A stretch of DNA of 64,000 nucleotides, from NCBI GenBank assembly GCA_030549205.1, contig JAUKTV010000006.1:2312501-2376500 (forward strand), written 5' to 3'. Shown here piece by piece: positions 55,996-64,000 of the stretch (positions are counted from its first letter, which is position 1; every line of letters starts with the position of its first letter). A program made the position numbers and the translations under genes. The notes under the pieces are model-generated. The model had not been told where the DNA came from, ran no database searches, and worked only from the letters and a program-made list of their open reading frames with translations. Source of the DNA: Apiosordaria backusii. Its lineage: Eukaryota; Ascomycota; Sordariomycetes; Sordariales; Lasiosphaeriaceae.

Positions 55996-57311
55996 ATGGG
56001 GCCCGACGACATCGAGATGGTACCGCCCAAGACGCCGCGGGGCTCGGCACCCGAGCACACGGATTACCAGCCAGTGAACTGGAAAAGACTCTTCTTGCGC
56101 CCCAAGTACTTGGTGATGTGGGCCCTAGCAGTGGTTATCATCATTCTAACCGTCATCATCACCATTTACCACGACAAGGTTGTTGAGGTATGTGAAATGC
56201 CTGCCCATCCTGACTAAAGATAACCTACCTTACTGATAACTGACATTTCCAGCACCTTCGGCCTTTTGCCCAACAAGTACGCGACCTACCCGCCGGGTGG
56301 CTAATACCAATCATCATCCTCATCGTAATATCGTTCCCTCCTCTATTTGGCCACGAAATTGTTGCATTGTTGTGCGGAGTAGTATACGGATTATGGATTG
56401 GCTTTGGCATTGTGGCAGCTGGCACATTTCTGGGAGAAAGTAGGTTCCAATTCGTGGCTGGCGCTGGCCCAGGTTTGATTAAAGAGGCTGACAGGCGCAA
56501 ACACAGTTGGCACTTGGTTCGCTTTCAAGTATCTTTTCCGCCAAAAGTCAGAGAAGCTGGAAAGAACAAGTTTGAGCTACGGCGCCTTGGCGCGCATCAC
56601 GCGCGATGGCGGATTCTGGGTACCTTATGCTATCCGTTGTTGTCAGCCTTGGATTACTCAGTAACTAACATGGCCACCTGACAGATCGTCTTGATCATTC
56701 GGTTTTCGGCGATACCAACTCACTTCTCGACCGCCGTCTTCTCTACCTGTGGTGTTAACTTTTGGATCTTCGCCATAGCGACGTTCCTAACCCTCCCCAA
56801 ACAAATATTCCTCGTCTACCTCGGCGTTCTCCTTCTCTACGAAAAGCCCGACGACGCGCCCAAGAACATCGTGTTTGGTATTGCCTTTGTGTTGACCATT
56901 GTTATGGCTGCTTACATCGGTTTCAAGATGCGGGCCGTCAAGAAGATCTTGATCGAGGAACAGGAGGAAAGGAGGAGAACATCAGGGCTTCCGAAGATAG
57001 ATGACGCGACCAATCCCGGGGATGGGGTCATGGACACAGAAAGAAGCGAGGTTCGTGATCAATGGACCGTCGAGGCGCAGCCAAGATTTCTAAAAAGGCC
57101 GAGTCAGTACGAGGTGCTTTCCCAGCAAGAATTTGATATTGGAATGCCCGGTCCCGTCAGAAGCCATACACCGCTTGGTGAACCCTCCAAGCCACCCGCG
57201 TCTGCGCCCTCCGGCTGGACGACAGAAGCTCTCAACACGCCCGACAGCCCAGGAACTCCAACAAACGAGTATTTTGGGCAGCAACCTGCCAAGGGGTATC
57301 AATGGGTGTAA
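55996..57311 (+). CDS. TVP38: TVP38-like Golgi membrane protein (VTT/SNARE-assoc family)
   Basis: Multi-pass membrane protein of about 372 residues from exons 55996-56187, 56253-56439, 56507-56619 and 56685-57311 (introns 65, 67 and 65 bp). A hydrophilic N-terminus and one helix (MWALAVVIIILTVIITIY) precede the VTT (DedA-like) core: ISFPPLFGHEIVALLCGVVY, GLWIGFGIVAAGTFLGE, GTWFAFKYLFR, LIIRFSAIPTHFSTAVFS and TFLTLPKQIFLVYLGVLLL. The long cytosolic tail is rich in Pro/Ser/Gln. Yeast Tvp38 sits in late Golgi vesicles and related proteins help move lipids between membrane leaflets. The start at 55996 gives a tidy N-terminus, but the frame is open further upstream, so an earlier start is possible. 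Confidence 0.88.
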
Positions 57312-57791
57312 CAGGGGGTTGCGTTATTTCGAAGAGCACCATCTGGCTTTTTGTTTGGATATGGGAGGCTGAAGCGTTTTCAAGTCCGTCAGGTAATTAT
57401 CAGTGGTTTGGACGTCAGGTGATGTATCATTGGGTGGTCAATGTCGATTATTGCTTGGGCGCAGAGTCACGCATCTCCAGTGTTATCAGATGAGCTTTTT
57501 TTCAGGACCTAGTCCAAAATCCATGAGACTTTCCCAACATGGCTTCATTTTTGGAGACAGAGGGTTTTAGCGCCACTTGAGATTGGGAGCTATTGACATC
57601 GACATATGCAAGTAAACAACCAACACTTGGACAGCATTAAACGGGTTGCGCAAAGCTAAGACCGTTGGTGTTGCTTTTGGCGATGGTATCATGAGTTTTA
57701 AAGGAGGCCTCCCAACACTGTGTCTCAAGTATTTAAGGTACTGACTTCATTGAACAGAGGAATGGAGGTAGTATTAAAAGCGTAGAACAAC
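57312..57791. other. Intergenic region, nothing recognised
   Basis: About 480 bp between two plus-strand genes. It should hold the 3' end of TVP38 and the promoter of the following gene; an AGGTACTGA motif lies near 57738. Confidence 0.4.
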
Positions 57792-58525
57792 ATGGCGCTT
57801 TTCATTCAGAGCAGCAAGTCTAGGTATCAAAACATCTTCACCATTTCCAAGTCACCACATACTTCTTCGATCTCTACGAGGCAGCTCCTCTTCAGCCTCG
57901 CCTTGGCAGGCATCACGCTCAGTTCAGCTAGCACTGCCAACTACAAACGAGACGATACATCTGCCGCCAGCGGAAAGCGCAACAGTGATCTCCGGTCGGT
58001 CACCAGCAACCTGCCGTCCCCGCCGCCTGGCCCCCGACTTGAATCTTGGCTCCTGACAACTGCTTCCGGTGTCACGCCTTCTCCCCCTCTCGAGACCGGT
58101 GCTGTGGACATAGCCGCCCTTTGCAAGACGTCGTACAGCATCAGCCGGGCACTTGATAAAGCCGTCTCCAGGGAGCCATCAAGGAGATCAAATCGGCGTA
58201 TGAGAAGTACTAGTCGTCCTGGAGCGCGTGGCGGTCCCTGCTGAAGCCAGCTGCGAACAGGCTCGCCAGCGCGTGTCGGGATTCGAAAAGGAATGCCGCA
58301 GGGCAAGTGTTGTATATTGCCGGGTCTGAGTTTGGGGAGCGCACGGCTGCGTTGGAGTTGCGCTTTGGGTGTGGGCAGTCGCCGGCGACTGCGACTGCGA
58401 CTGCGGAGGGGCAGGGGTTGGGTACTACGACGTCGACGTCGACTGCCGGAGGGGCTGTTGAGACGGGGTGTTTTCTTTGGGTTATGGGGGTTGTTGGGGT
58501 TGTTGGGGCTGGGGTTGGACTTTAA
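57792..58525 (+). CDS. GPI-type secreted protein, structure uncertain, possibly broken
   Basis: The beginning (MALFIQSSKSRYQNIFTISK, then RQLLFSLALAGITLSSASTA) could be a signal region. A Ser/Pro-rich part leads to DIAALCKTSYSISRALDKAV. The end, in the frame one base earlier, is a typical GPI signal: Thr/Ser-rich stretch, then AGGAVETGCFLWVMGVVGVV and a stop at 58525. Two models join them. (a) A 53 bp intron at 58198-58250 (GTATGA to CCAG) gives an intact protein of about 226 residues, but its branch site is poor. (b) Direct reading in the second frame gives a protein-like IKEIKSAYEKY then a TAG at 58211-58213 and SSWSAWRSLLKPAANRLASA; this implies one missing base near 58171 plus a nonsense change. 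I cannot choose with certainty. Confidence 0.45.
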
Positions 58526-58688
58526 GGGGCTGGTCACGGTGAGGACATTAGAAGATACCACCTAGGATGGGGAATGATAGATGTGGACGCCGCGATTTAT
58601 TAGTGAATTATACTGCTAGTACAAGCAGAGTAATGATCCCAAAGGTAGCCATTGTTGCCGAACACATACCCTACCTCCCCCGATTAAC

Positions 58689-60878
58689 TCAGAAAGGTCG
58701 CTCTGAATGCTTCCTCACTGGTGTATCAGGAGACACCATCTCTGACTCTGCCATGCTGACTCTTCCAGGCCTCCAGTTGGGACCTACCGTGGATGTAAGT
58801 GGCGAGGGTGGAGAACCACTTCTTCTGTCCGTTCCATCATCCGCCGAAGGCAGAGACCCGACTGTCGAAGGCGCCCGAGGATGATGGGGTGGCTCCATCG
58901 CTTTGCTTCCACTGTCTGCGCCAGCCTTGCTACCTGGAAGCTCGAAAATGCCTGGTGGATTCTCGGCAACCGATGGCAATGGCTTCTGCACTTCCTTCCC
59001 GTCAAGCTCCGTGTTCGGCTTGACTGCCGTGTCATGGCCATCCAGTTCGACAGTACCACCAGATGTTCCAGTGTCATTCGGGGACACGCCCATTGCGACG
59101 GCTGGACTTGGACCCGATCCTGACCGCGAATGATCAGTCATTGTTGGCGTCGATCTGGCGCCAGAGATATCAGCTGCCGAGAAGGGCACCGAGCTCGAGC
59201 CGTTTTGCGTTGACTCGGATGCGTGCCGGAATGAAGGAGAGTTGAAGACTGGCCCCTTGAGGACAGATTCATCAGGCTCTGGCTCGCGAGCTGCAACAGC
59301 AAATCCTGTGCCTATCCACTTTCTGCGCTTGCGGAGGAAGCAGAGCGCGATTCCCCCAGCAATGAGGGCGACACCGAGCACCGAGCCGACCACAATTCCA
59401 GCTATTGCCCCACTACTTAGGCCCGATGAGCTTGATGACGAGGTCGACGAGCCATCATGCTCGGCGTCGTCAGGAGAGGCAATGGCAACGATATTTTCTT
59501 CGGCGCCTTGATTCCAGACGCAGGATGAGACGTTGAAGGTTTTTCGTTCGTAGTCGACAGAGAGATAACTATGACAAGACGTCAGTTTCCAGTGTGGTTG
59601 ATACGAGTCTAAAATTTGGCACACACGCTTCTTGTAAAAAGGTTCGTCCCAGTGTGTATTGTGATGAGCTGCTGGCTCGTCGCAACGGGAAATAATGGCT
59701 GCTGTTGGCCACGAGGGGAGATTCTGCTCTCAGATCAAAGGCTGCATAGGGAAGCACGATGGTCACAGTGTCTCCGCCAGATCTCACGTCAGAGAGCCTG
59801 AAAGACACTTGAGCATCCGAGTCCAGCAGCCTGTTTCTGTGTGTGTCGTTCACCAGATACAAGCCTGACTCATCATCCAGCTGCAACCCAAAGGCTTCTT
59901 CAAACGCTCGACATACCTCCTCTGGGAGCCAGATGTTCGGGTCTGTCGAGTCGATGAACATCTCGATCGGGTCTGATAGGAGAGTGGCAGAGTTGGATCC
60001 GCTGTAGCTGACGGACTGGACGACAACTACGAGATCCCGGGTGATATCTTCCGCCAGGGAGAATGAGACAGAATTTTCTCGGAATCGAGAGGTGTCGTAT
60101 CCCGAAAAGACTAGTTGGCCGTAGACTTGCTTTAGACGATATTTCGCTCCTGCTGTATAGCTGTAGCTCAAACTGGGGATCCTATTTTGGTCTTTCAGCG
60201 TCGTTAAAAAGGATGGCGATGAGGTGTTGCCCAAGGAGCTGAAGTTCATAGGCTGATTGCTGAGTCCAACGATACCACTGTAAGCAATGCCAAGGTCAGT
60301 TTTTATGCATGAGAGGTGAATCAGATAGAAGAATTGCATACAGGTAAAACGGCTCCGGTGTAGCTATCGCGCCAACCGTCTGGTTCTCAAATTCCGGCCC
60401 GTTGAGCCCGATTCCCAACTTCTCTATCCCGAACTGAACCGTGGCATCGTACCCTAGATGTACCCCAAGACCAACACCGTTTTGGTTGATGCCATATCTC
60501 CCAACATCCTGCCAAGTTGAGGACTCGTTGATGTCGAACAGATTCCCTCTCGATACAGCACAGTCGGGTGGTAGTGAACTTGAAGCAAACGCTTCCCTGG
60601 AGCAAGCAAGTTCTGCTAATGGGACCAGTGTATGCGGCGAAGCGGTTGACGGGAGCACTCTGATGAACTGCTCCGGTGTGCCAACCCGAATATCAAAGGT
60701 GCTCCAAGGTCCGTCGTTGCCCTCACTGCCTTCCGGTCAACAATAGCTCAAGTAGACACGAAAGCGGGACTTACAAGTATTGACTCCCGGGGATTACAAG
60801 AGGCTCGAGTTTGTTGTTTTGTGCATTGGTCTTGGCAATGAAGAAGGCACCCACAAAAACGCCTGTGTATGGCAGCAT
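58689..60878 (-). CDS. Membrane-anchored pepsin-like (A1-fold) protein, 672 aa
   Basis: Minus-strand exons 60878-60775, 60725-60342, 60277-59627 and 59568-58689; introns 49, 64 and 58 bp. Order: a signal peptide (MLPYTGVFVGAFFIAKTNAQ), N-terminal lobe of an aspartic protease fold (GPWSTFDIRVGTPEQFIRVL), C-terminal lobe ending YTLGRTFLQEAYLSVDYERK, a Ser run, one membrane helix (GAIAGIVVGSVLGVALIAGG) and a cytosolic tail of about 200 residues. At the place of the first catalytic DTGS the sequence is PSTASPHT, without Asp. At the second site it is IDSTDPNIWLP. Such proteins form a known fungal group with the A1 fold in which the first active-site motif is altered, so protease activity is doubtful. 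A surface-sensing or binding role is a guess. It is divergent from the GPI-anchored repeat protein. Confidence 0.83.
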
Positions 60879-61566
60879 TTTGAACGAGTGACAAGAGAAA
60901 TAATAGGGCTAGCACGCGTTTTTAACGTCAAATTATATGGCATTAAAGCCCATTCATTTTCATTTTTGAAGTCCCGTTGGCTGTGATGGATAGAAACTTG
61001 TTAACGACATTCCGCTGAATGGTCTTTTTGCAGACTGCGACTTTTTCGCCATCAGCCATTGACTGCTGACGACTTCTGTTGATGAACCCAGAATTTCACA
61101 GCAGCGGGATGCCACCCCATGACGTTGGAGTTGGATGAGTCTGGACAGGGGCGTGGCTCAAGTCGGAGACGTCACCCCGCAGCTTCCCCCTGTCGTCTAT
61201 CGTGGGATCACACCCTAGCCACCCAATCAACAAAAGCGAAGAGCCAACCAACTTGCCCGTTCCAGGAGCCCCACTGCGTTGGCTTGCACTGGCAGGCCAG
61301 GCTTATCCAGGTTCCTGGCAGAGGTGCCAGTGCATCAATGCCGGATTAGGAATGACAGCGCTCAAAACAGGATGTTGCAACTTGCAAGCTGGGAACCGGA
61401 TCAGAGCAGAACGTGGCAAGCAGCAGTGCCCTGCAGGGTGTTGGACGCTGGATTAAATGATCGAGCCGTCTCCTGTTTTCCCGTGGTTCTGCCAGAGCTC
61501 TCCAAGTGCTTCAACATTCGTTGTCTTTCGCTCGTTCAACGCCGACGTTGTTGGTCAAGGGTCGCC
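60879..61566. other. Divergent intergenic region
   Basis: About 690 bp between two genes for cell-surface proteins (A1-fold membrane protein, minus; repeat protein, plus). They may share regulatory sequences. No element was recognised with confidence. Confidence 0.45.
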
Positions 61567-63161
61567 ATGCTGCCGACTTTGAGGACCTTAGCGCCCTTTG
61601 GGCTGCTCATCCAATGTGTAGCAGGATCGAGAGATAATGCTGGTAGGTAGAAAGAAGACTCTATAATCATCCATGTTTCCAATGGGCCGGAAAGAATGCG
61701 CTAACACTGTCTGGTGCTGAAGGGGACGACGCTCGCTTCAAGATTGACAGCACAACAATCTACGATCCCACATGCACAGCTAATGTCACGGTGTTTAACA
61801 CAACACTCGTGCAAAAAACACACTATATTGACTACACCGTCAATATCACGAAAACTAACACCTGCTTCGAGTCCACAACCATCACACTCAACTACACCGT
61901 CTCTGTCACCAACACCGACACAGACTTGGTCACCATCACAAATACCGACACCGACTTAGTTACCATTACAAACACGGCGACAAACTCAACAACCATTACT
62001 GCCACCGATACAGACTCGGTGACCATCACGAACACGGATACAGATGCCGTTACCATCACGACCACCGATACAGATGCTGTCACCATTACAACCACCGATA
62101 CAGACGCTGTGACGATCACTACTACCGATACAGACGCTGTTACCATTACGACCACCGACACAGATTCGGTCACCATCACTGAAACCGACTCAACCACCGT
62201 CACCCGGACTCTCTACACAACCACCTACGACCCCTGCCCAAAGTCATGCTCTATCTCGGCCGCAAGAGTCAACCTCTACTTCTGGCCTTCGGACAGACCA
62301 TACACCTATCCAACCACCTACGTCGACCCTTCGCTGTCGTACACCTTCACCTCCCCCTCTGTCTACATGTTCATTCCCACCGCTGCGGGCATCAACACTT
62401 TGGGCCAACGAGTTGAACCATCGACATCAAATTGGATTCTCCCTCTTGACCTCTATGAAGTCTCCACCATCGCCTACGGCACAAACGCCACCCGGCAGCT
62501 GACCCTGGCTGACTTGGGAACAAACTGCCCCAAGACTCCCGACCCGACCGCCATCGCGACCATCGACGCCGACTGCGATCCGATGCTGGCTGCTCCAAGT
62601 CAGGTTCGATCATGGGCGTACCCCTGCAATGCCTGCGGTCGATTCGGTCTCTTCGACCCCCCGTATGCTGTTCCCACTGTCACCGGCGGTCTTCTCGGGC
62701 CGTCAACAGTCGTTGTAACTGCTGAACCCATCACCGTCACTGCTCCACCTGTTGTTGAGACTTCGCCTCCTCCTCCTCCACCGCCACCTCCTGTCCAAAC
62801 GGGCGCCTTGGTGATCGAGTACCATGACTCGGAAGGGAATGTCGTTTCTGTGACTACAATCGCAACCACTGGTGCTACCGGGGGGACAACAACCAGCACT
62901 GTGCTGGTGCTCCCTACCAACACAGGTAGCTCAGGGTCAAGTGAGACAGGAGTTGTTAGTCCAGTGCCCTCAGAGACCGATATTCCAGAGCCAGGAGAGA
63001 CAATTCCGCCGACAACCACAGATGCGCCGGATGACGCACCGCCCTTCGAAGAGACGTCGTTACCAACGACGGTTGCGACCGCCGCGGCCGAGAAGCCCAG
63101 AGCTTCGGGCGTGCTGTGGTGGATGATGCCAGCTGTGGCAGGACTTTTGTTTTGTTTCTAA
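61567..63161 (+). CDS. GPI-anchored decapeptide-repeat wall protein, 504 aa
   Basis: Exons 61567-61642 and 61723-63161 with an 80 bp intron (donor GTAGGT, branch GCTAAC, acceptor GAAG), joined in phase 1. A signal peptide (MLPTLRTLAPFGLLIQCVAG) leads to a Thr-rich region whose nine 10-residue units have the form TDTDAVTITT. A Cys-containing domain follows (YDPCPKSCSISAARVNLYFW; WAYPCNACGRFGLFDPPYA), then a Pro run and a Ser/Thr-rich stalk. The end RASGVLWWMMPAVAGLLFCF is a GPI-attachment signal. The Cys domain with the 'VNLYFWP...' strand and Tyr/Pro motifs is found in other fungal surface proteins with Thr-rich arrays; I know no proven function. A wall adhesin or structural role is likely. 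Confidence 0.83.
61911..62180 (+). repeat. Nine 30 bp units encoding a Thr/Asp decapeptide
   Basis: Nine in-frame copies of a 10-codon unit, (N/T)TDTD(A/S/L)VTIT, fill 61911-62180. Units 5-8 are almost identical in protein but differ at many third positions. The antisense strand is open through the block, which gives a spurious Val/Ser-rich frame. Confidence 0.88.
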
Positions 63162-63602
63162 TTTATAATGTATTTTGATGACATGATGATGATTGGGATT
63201 AGAGAAATAACCAGGATCTATATTCTCATAGGTACTTAACTTCATTGATGTTTACTTGTTCATCTGTTGCTCGAGTTCCAATCGAACTGAAGCTGGTGAA
63301 CCTTTGGTTGATAGAGGATACCAGAATCATGAACCCTTTGTCCGAGAATTGCTTGTTTTTGCGCGCGGTCTGAAGAGGCACAAGGAAATTGGACATTCCA
63401 CAATACAGGCAGAAATGGATCCAAAAGTACCAGGTAGGTAGCTTGGCACCACCAAAAAACTCCAAACCAGTGGGCCCAAATGAGTGCACAAGTTCCTTGC
63501 ACGATTATGCATCAGGGGCAATATAAGAACTTCAACATTCTTTACTTTACCTCACTTACTGGCAGGTATTGTCAACATCTGTCAAAGCATCATTCAGAAG
63601 AA
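63162..63602. other. Intergenic region, nothing recognised
   Basis: About 440 bp between two plus-strand genes. GTACCAGGTAGGTAGC lies at about 63429, one of the recurrent AGGTA-type motifs. Confidence 0.4.
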
Positions 63603-64000
63603 ATGTACACTTCAACCACCCTCGCCCTCCTCGGGTCAACTCTTCCACTCCTGGCCCTCGCCAGCCCCCTTATCCCGCTCCCAACACCAACGCCAACCCC
63701 AGTCAGCGTCCCAACAACAATGCAGACCCTTTCTCCCCAACCTACACCACCTGCCGCTCCCTCGCCAACGACTTCCTCGCCAGCGCCCCCACCGCTAGCG
63801 CACTAGTCGAGTACTGGTCCGTCAACGTCACCATCCAGACCAATGAGACAAGTACCTACTCCAGCAAGACCTCTGCACTGCAATCTGGAACAAAAAGGCA
63901 AGCGAGACGCCCCCGGCAGATATCGCCTTGGCGTATTACAGCCTCGACAGCGCGATGAGCAGCTGGGCGGCGACGGCCAAGACGAAGGCGTTGAGTTTGA
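63603..64000 (+). pseudogene. Small secreted protein gene with two frame breaks, cut by the right edge
   Basis: The ATG at 63603 opens a good signal peptide (MYTSTTLALLGSTLPLLALA). That frame soon turns into a Pro/Thr-only sequence and stops at 63806. From about 63690 the frame one base earlier is clearly coding: DPFSPTYTTCRSLANDFLAS, then ALVEYWSVNVTIQTNE. At about 63865 coding shifts again by one base in the same direction: DLCTAIWNKKASETPPADIA, then YYSLDSAMSSWAATAKTK to the window end. The parts together look like one secreted cysteine-containing protein. Intervals at both breaks are too short for introns. Two deletions or two sequence errors are needed. Confidence 0.55.

Noticed and set aside
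61892..62203. Minus-strand frame with regular Val/Ser repeats
   Set aside because: It is the antisense image of the decapeptide repeat block.
1..64000. CRISPR array, rRNA genes, or a secondary-metabolite core gene
   Set aside because: None is present: no regularly spaced direct repeats with unique spacers, no rDNA, and no polyketide synthase, non-ribosomal synthetase or terpene cyclase motifs.

Overview
The window looks like nuclear DNA of a filamentous ascomycete, most likely a Sordariomycete. Genes are split by short GT-AG introns (49-82 bp, one of 170 bp), many with CTAAC-like branch sites. Characteristic families are present: a Zn2Cys6 regulator, a CFEM/PTH11-type receptor, a 2EXR protein, Ser/Thr-rich wall proteins, and nuclear tRNA genes with introns after position 37. 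The order is an inference; no taxonomic marker such as rDNA is present.

Layout, left half. An EI24/RRT8-like membrane protein is cut by the left edge (1-472, minus). It is followed by a Zn2Cys6 transcription factor (977-3681) and a giant secreted mucin-like protein of about 1870 residues (4690-10419). Next come a tiny cysteine-rich protein (11290-11529, minus), a CFEM-domain receptor (13567-15208), a 200 bp AT-rich repeat with RIP-like changes (16490-16688), a secreted protein of unknown function, a GH105 unsaturated rhamnogalacturonyl hydrolase, a DUF1857/AtaL-like protein, an ammonium permease with GATA sites upstream (22423-24034, minus), an F-box protein and an MFS transporter.

Layout, middle. 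From 31 to 44 kb lie a small membrane protein, an ankyrin fragment, a SAM methyltransferase, tRNA-Leu(AAG), an ENA-type P-type ATPase (34610-38048, minus), tRNA-Gly(TCC), tRNA-Ile(AAT), a two-exon membrane protein with an Asn-rich N-terminal part and a 2EXR protein.

Layout, right part. This holds a monocarboxylate-type MFS transporter, a tannase/feruloyl-esterase family protein, a frame-broken F-box/LRR gene, a secreted protein built of three related modules, an M66-like metalloprotease-fold protein with a degenerate zinc motif and a jacalin-like tail, TVP38, a GPI-type protein of uncertain structure, a membrane-anchored pepsin-like protein lacking the usual first active-site motif, a GPI-anchored decapeptide-repeat protein, and a frame-broken secreted protein running off the right edge.

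There is no obvious biosynthetic cluster. The common theme is interaction with the outside: secreted or wall-bound Ser/Thr-rich proteins, pectin- and ester-degrading enzymes, nutrient and ion transporters and a surface receptor. The most unusual items are the triplicated-module protein with introns at equivalent places, the two protease-fold proteins with altered active sites, and four reading-frame breaks at three loci (two of them in the gene at the right edge), all in the same direction.
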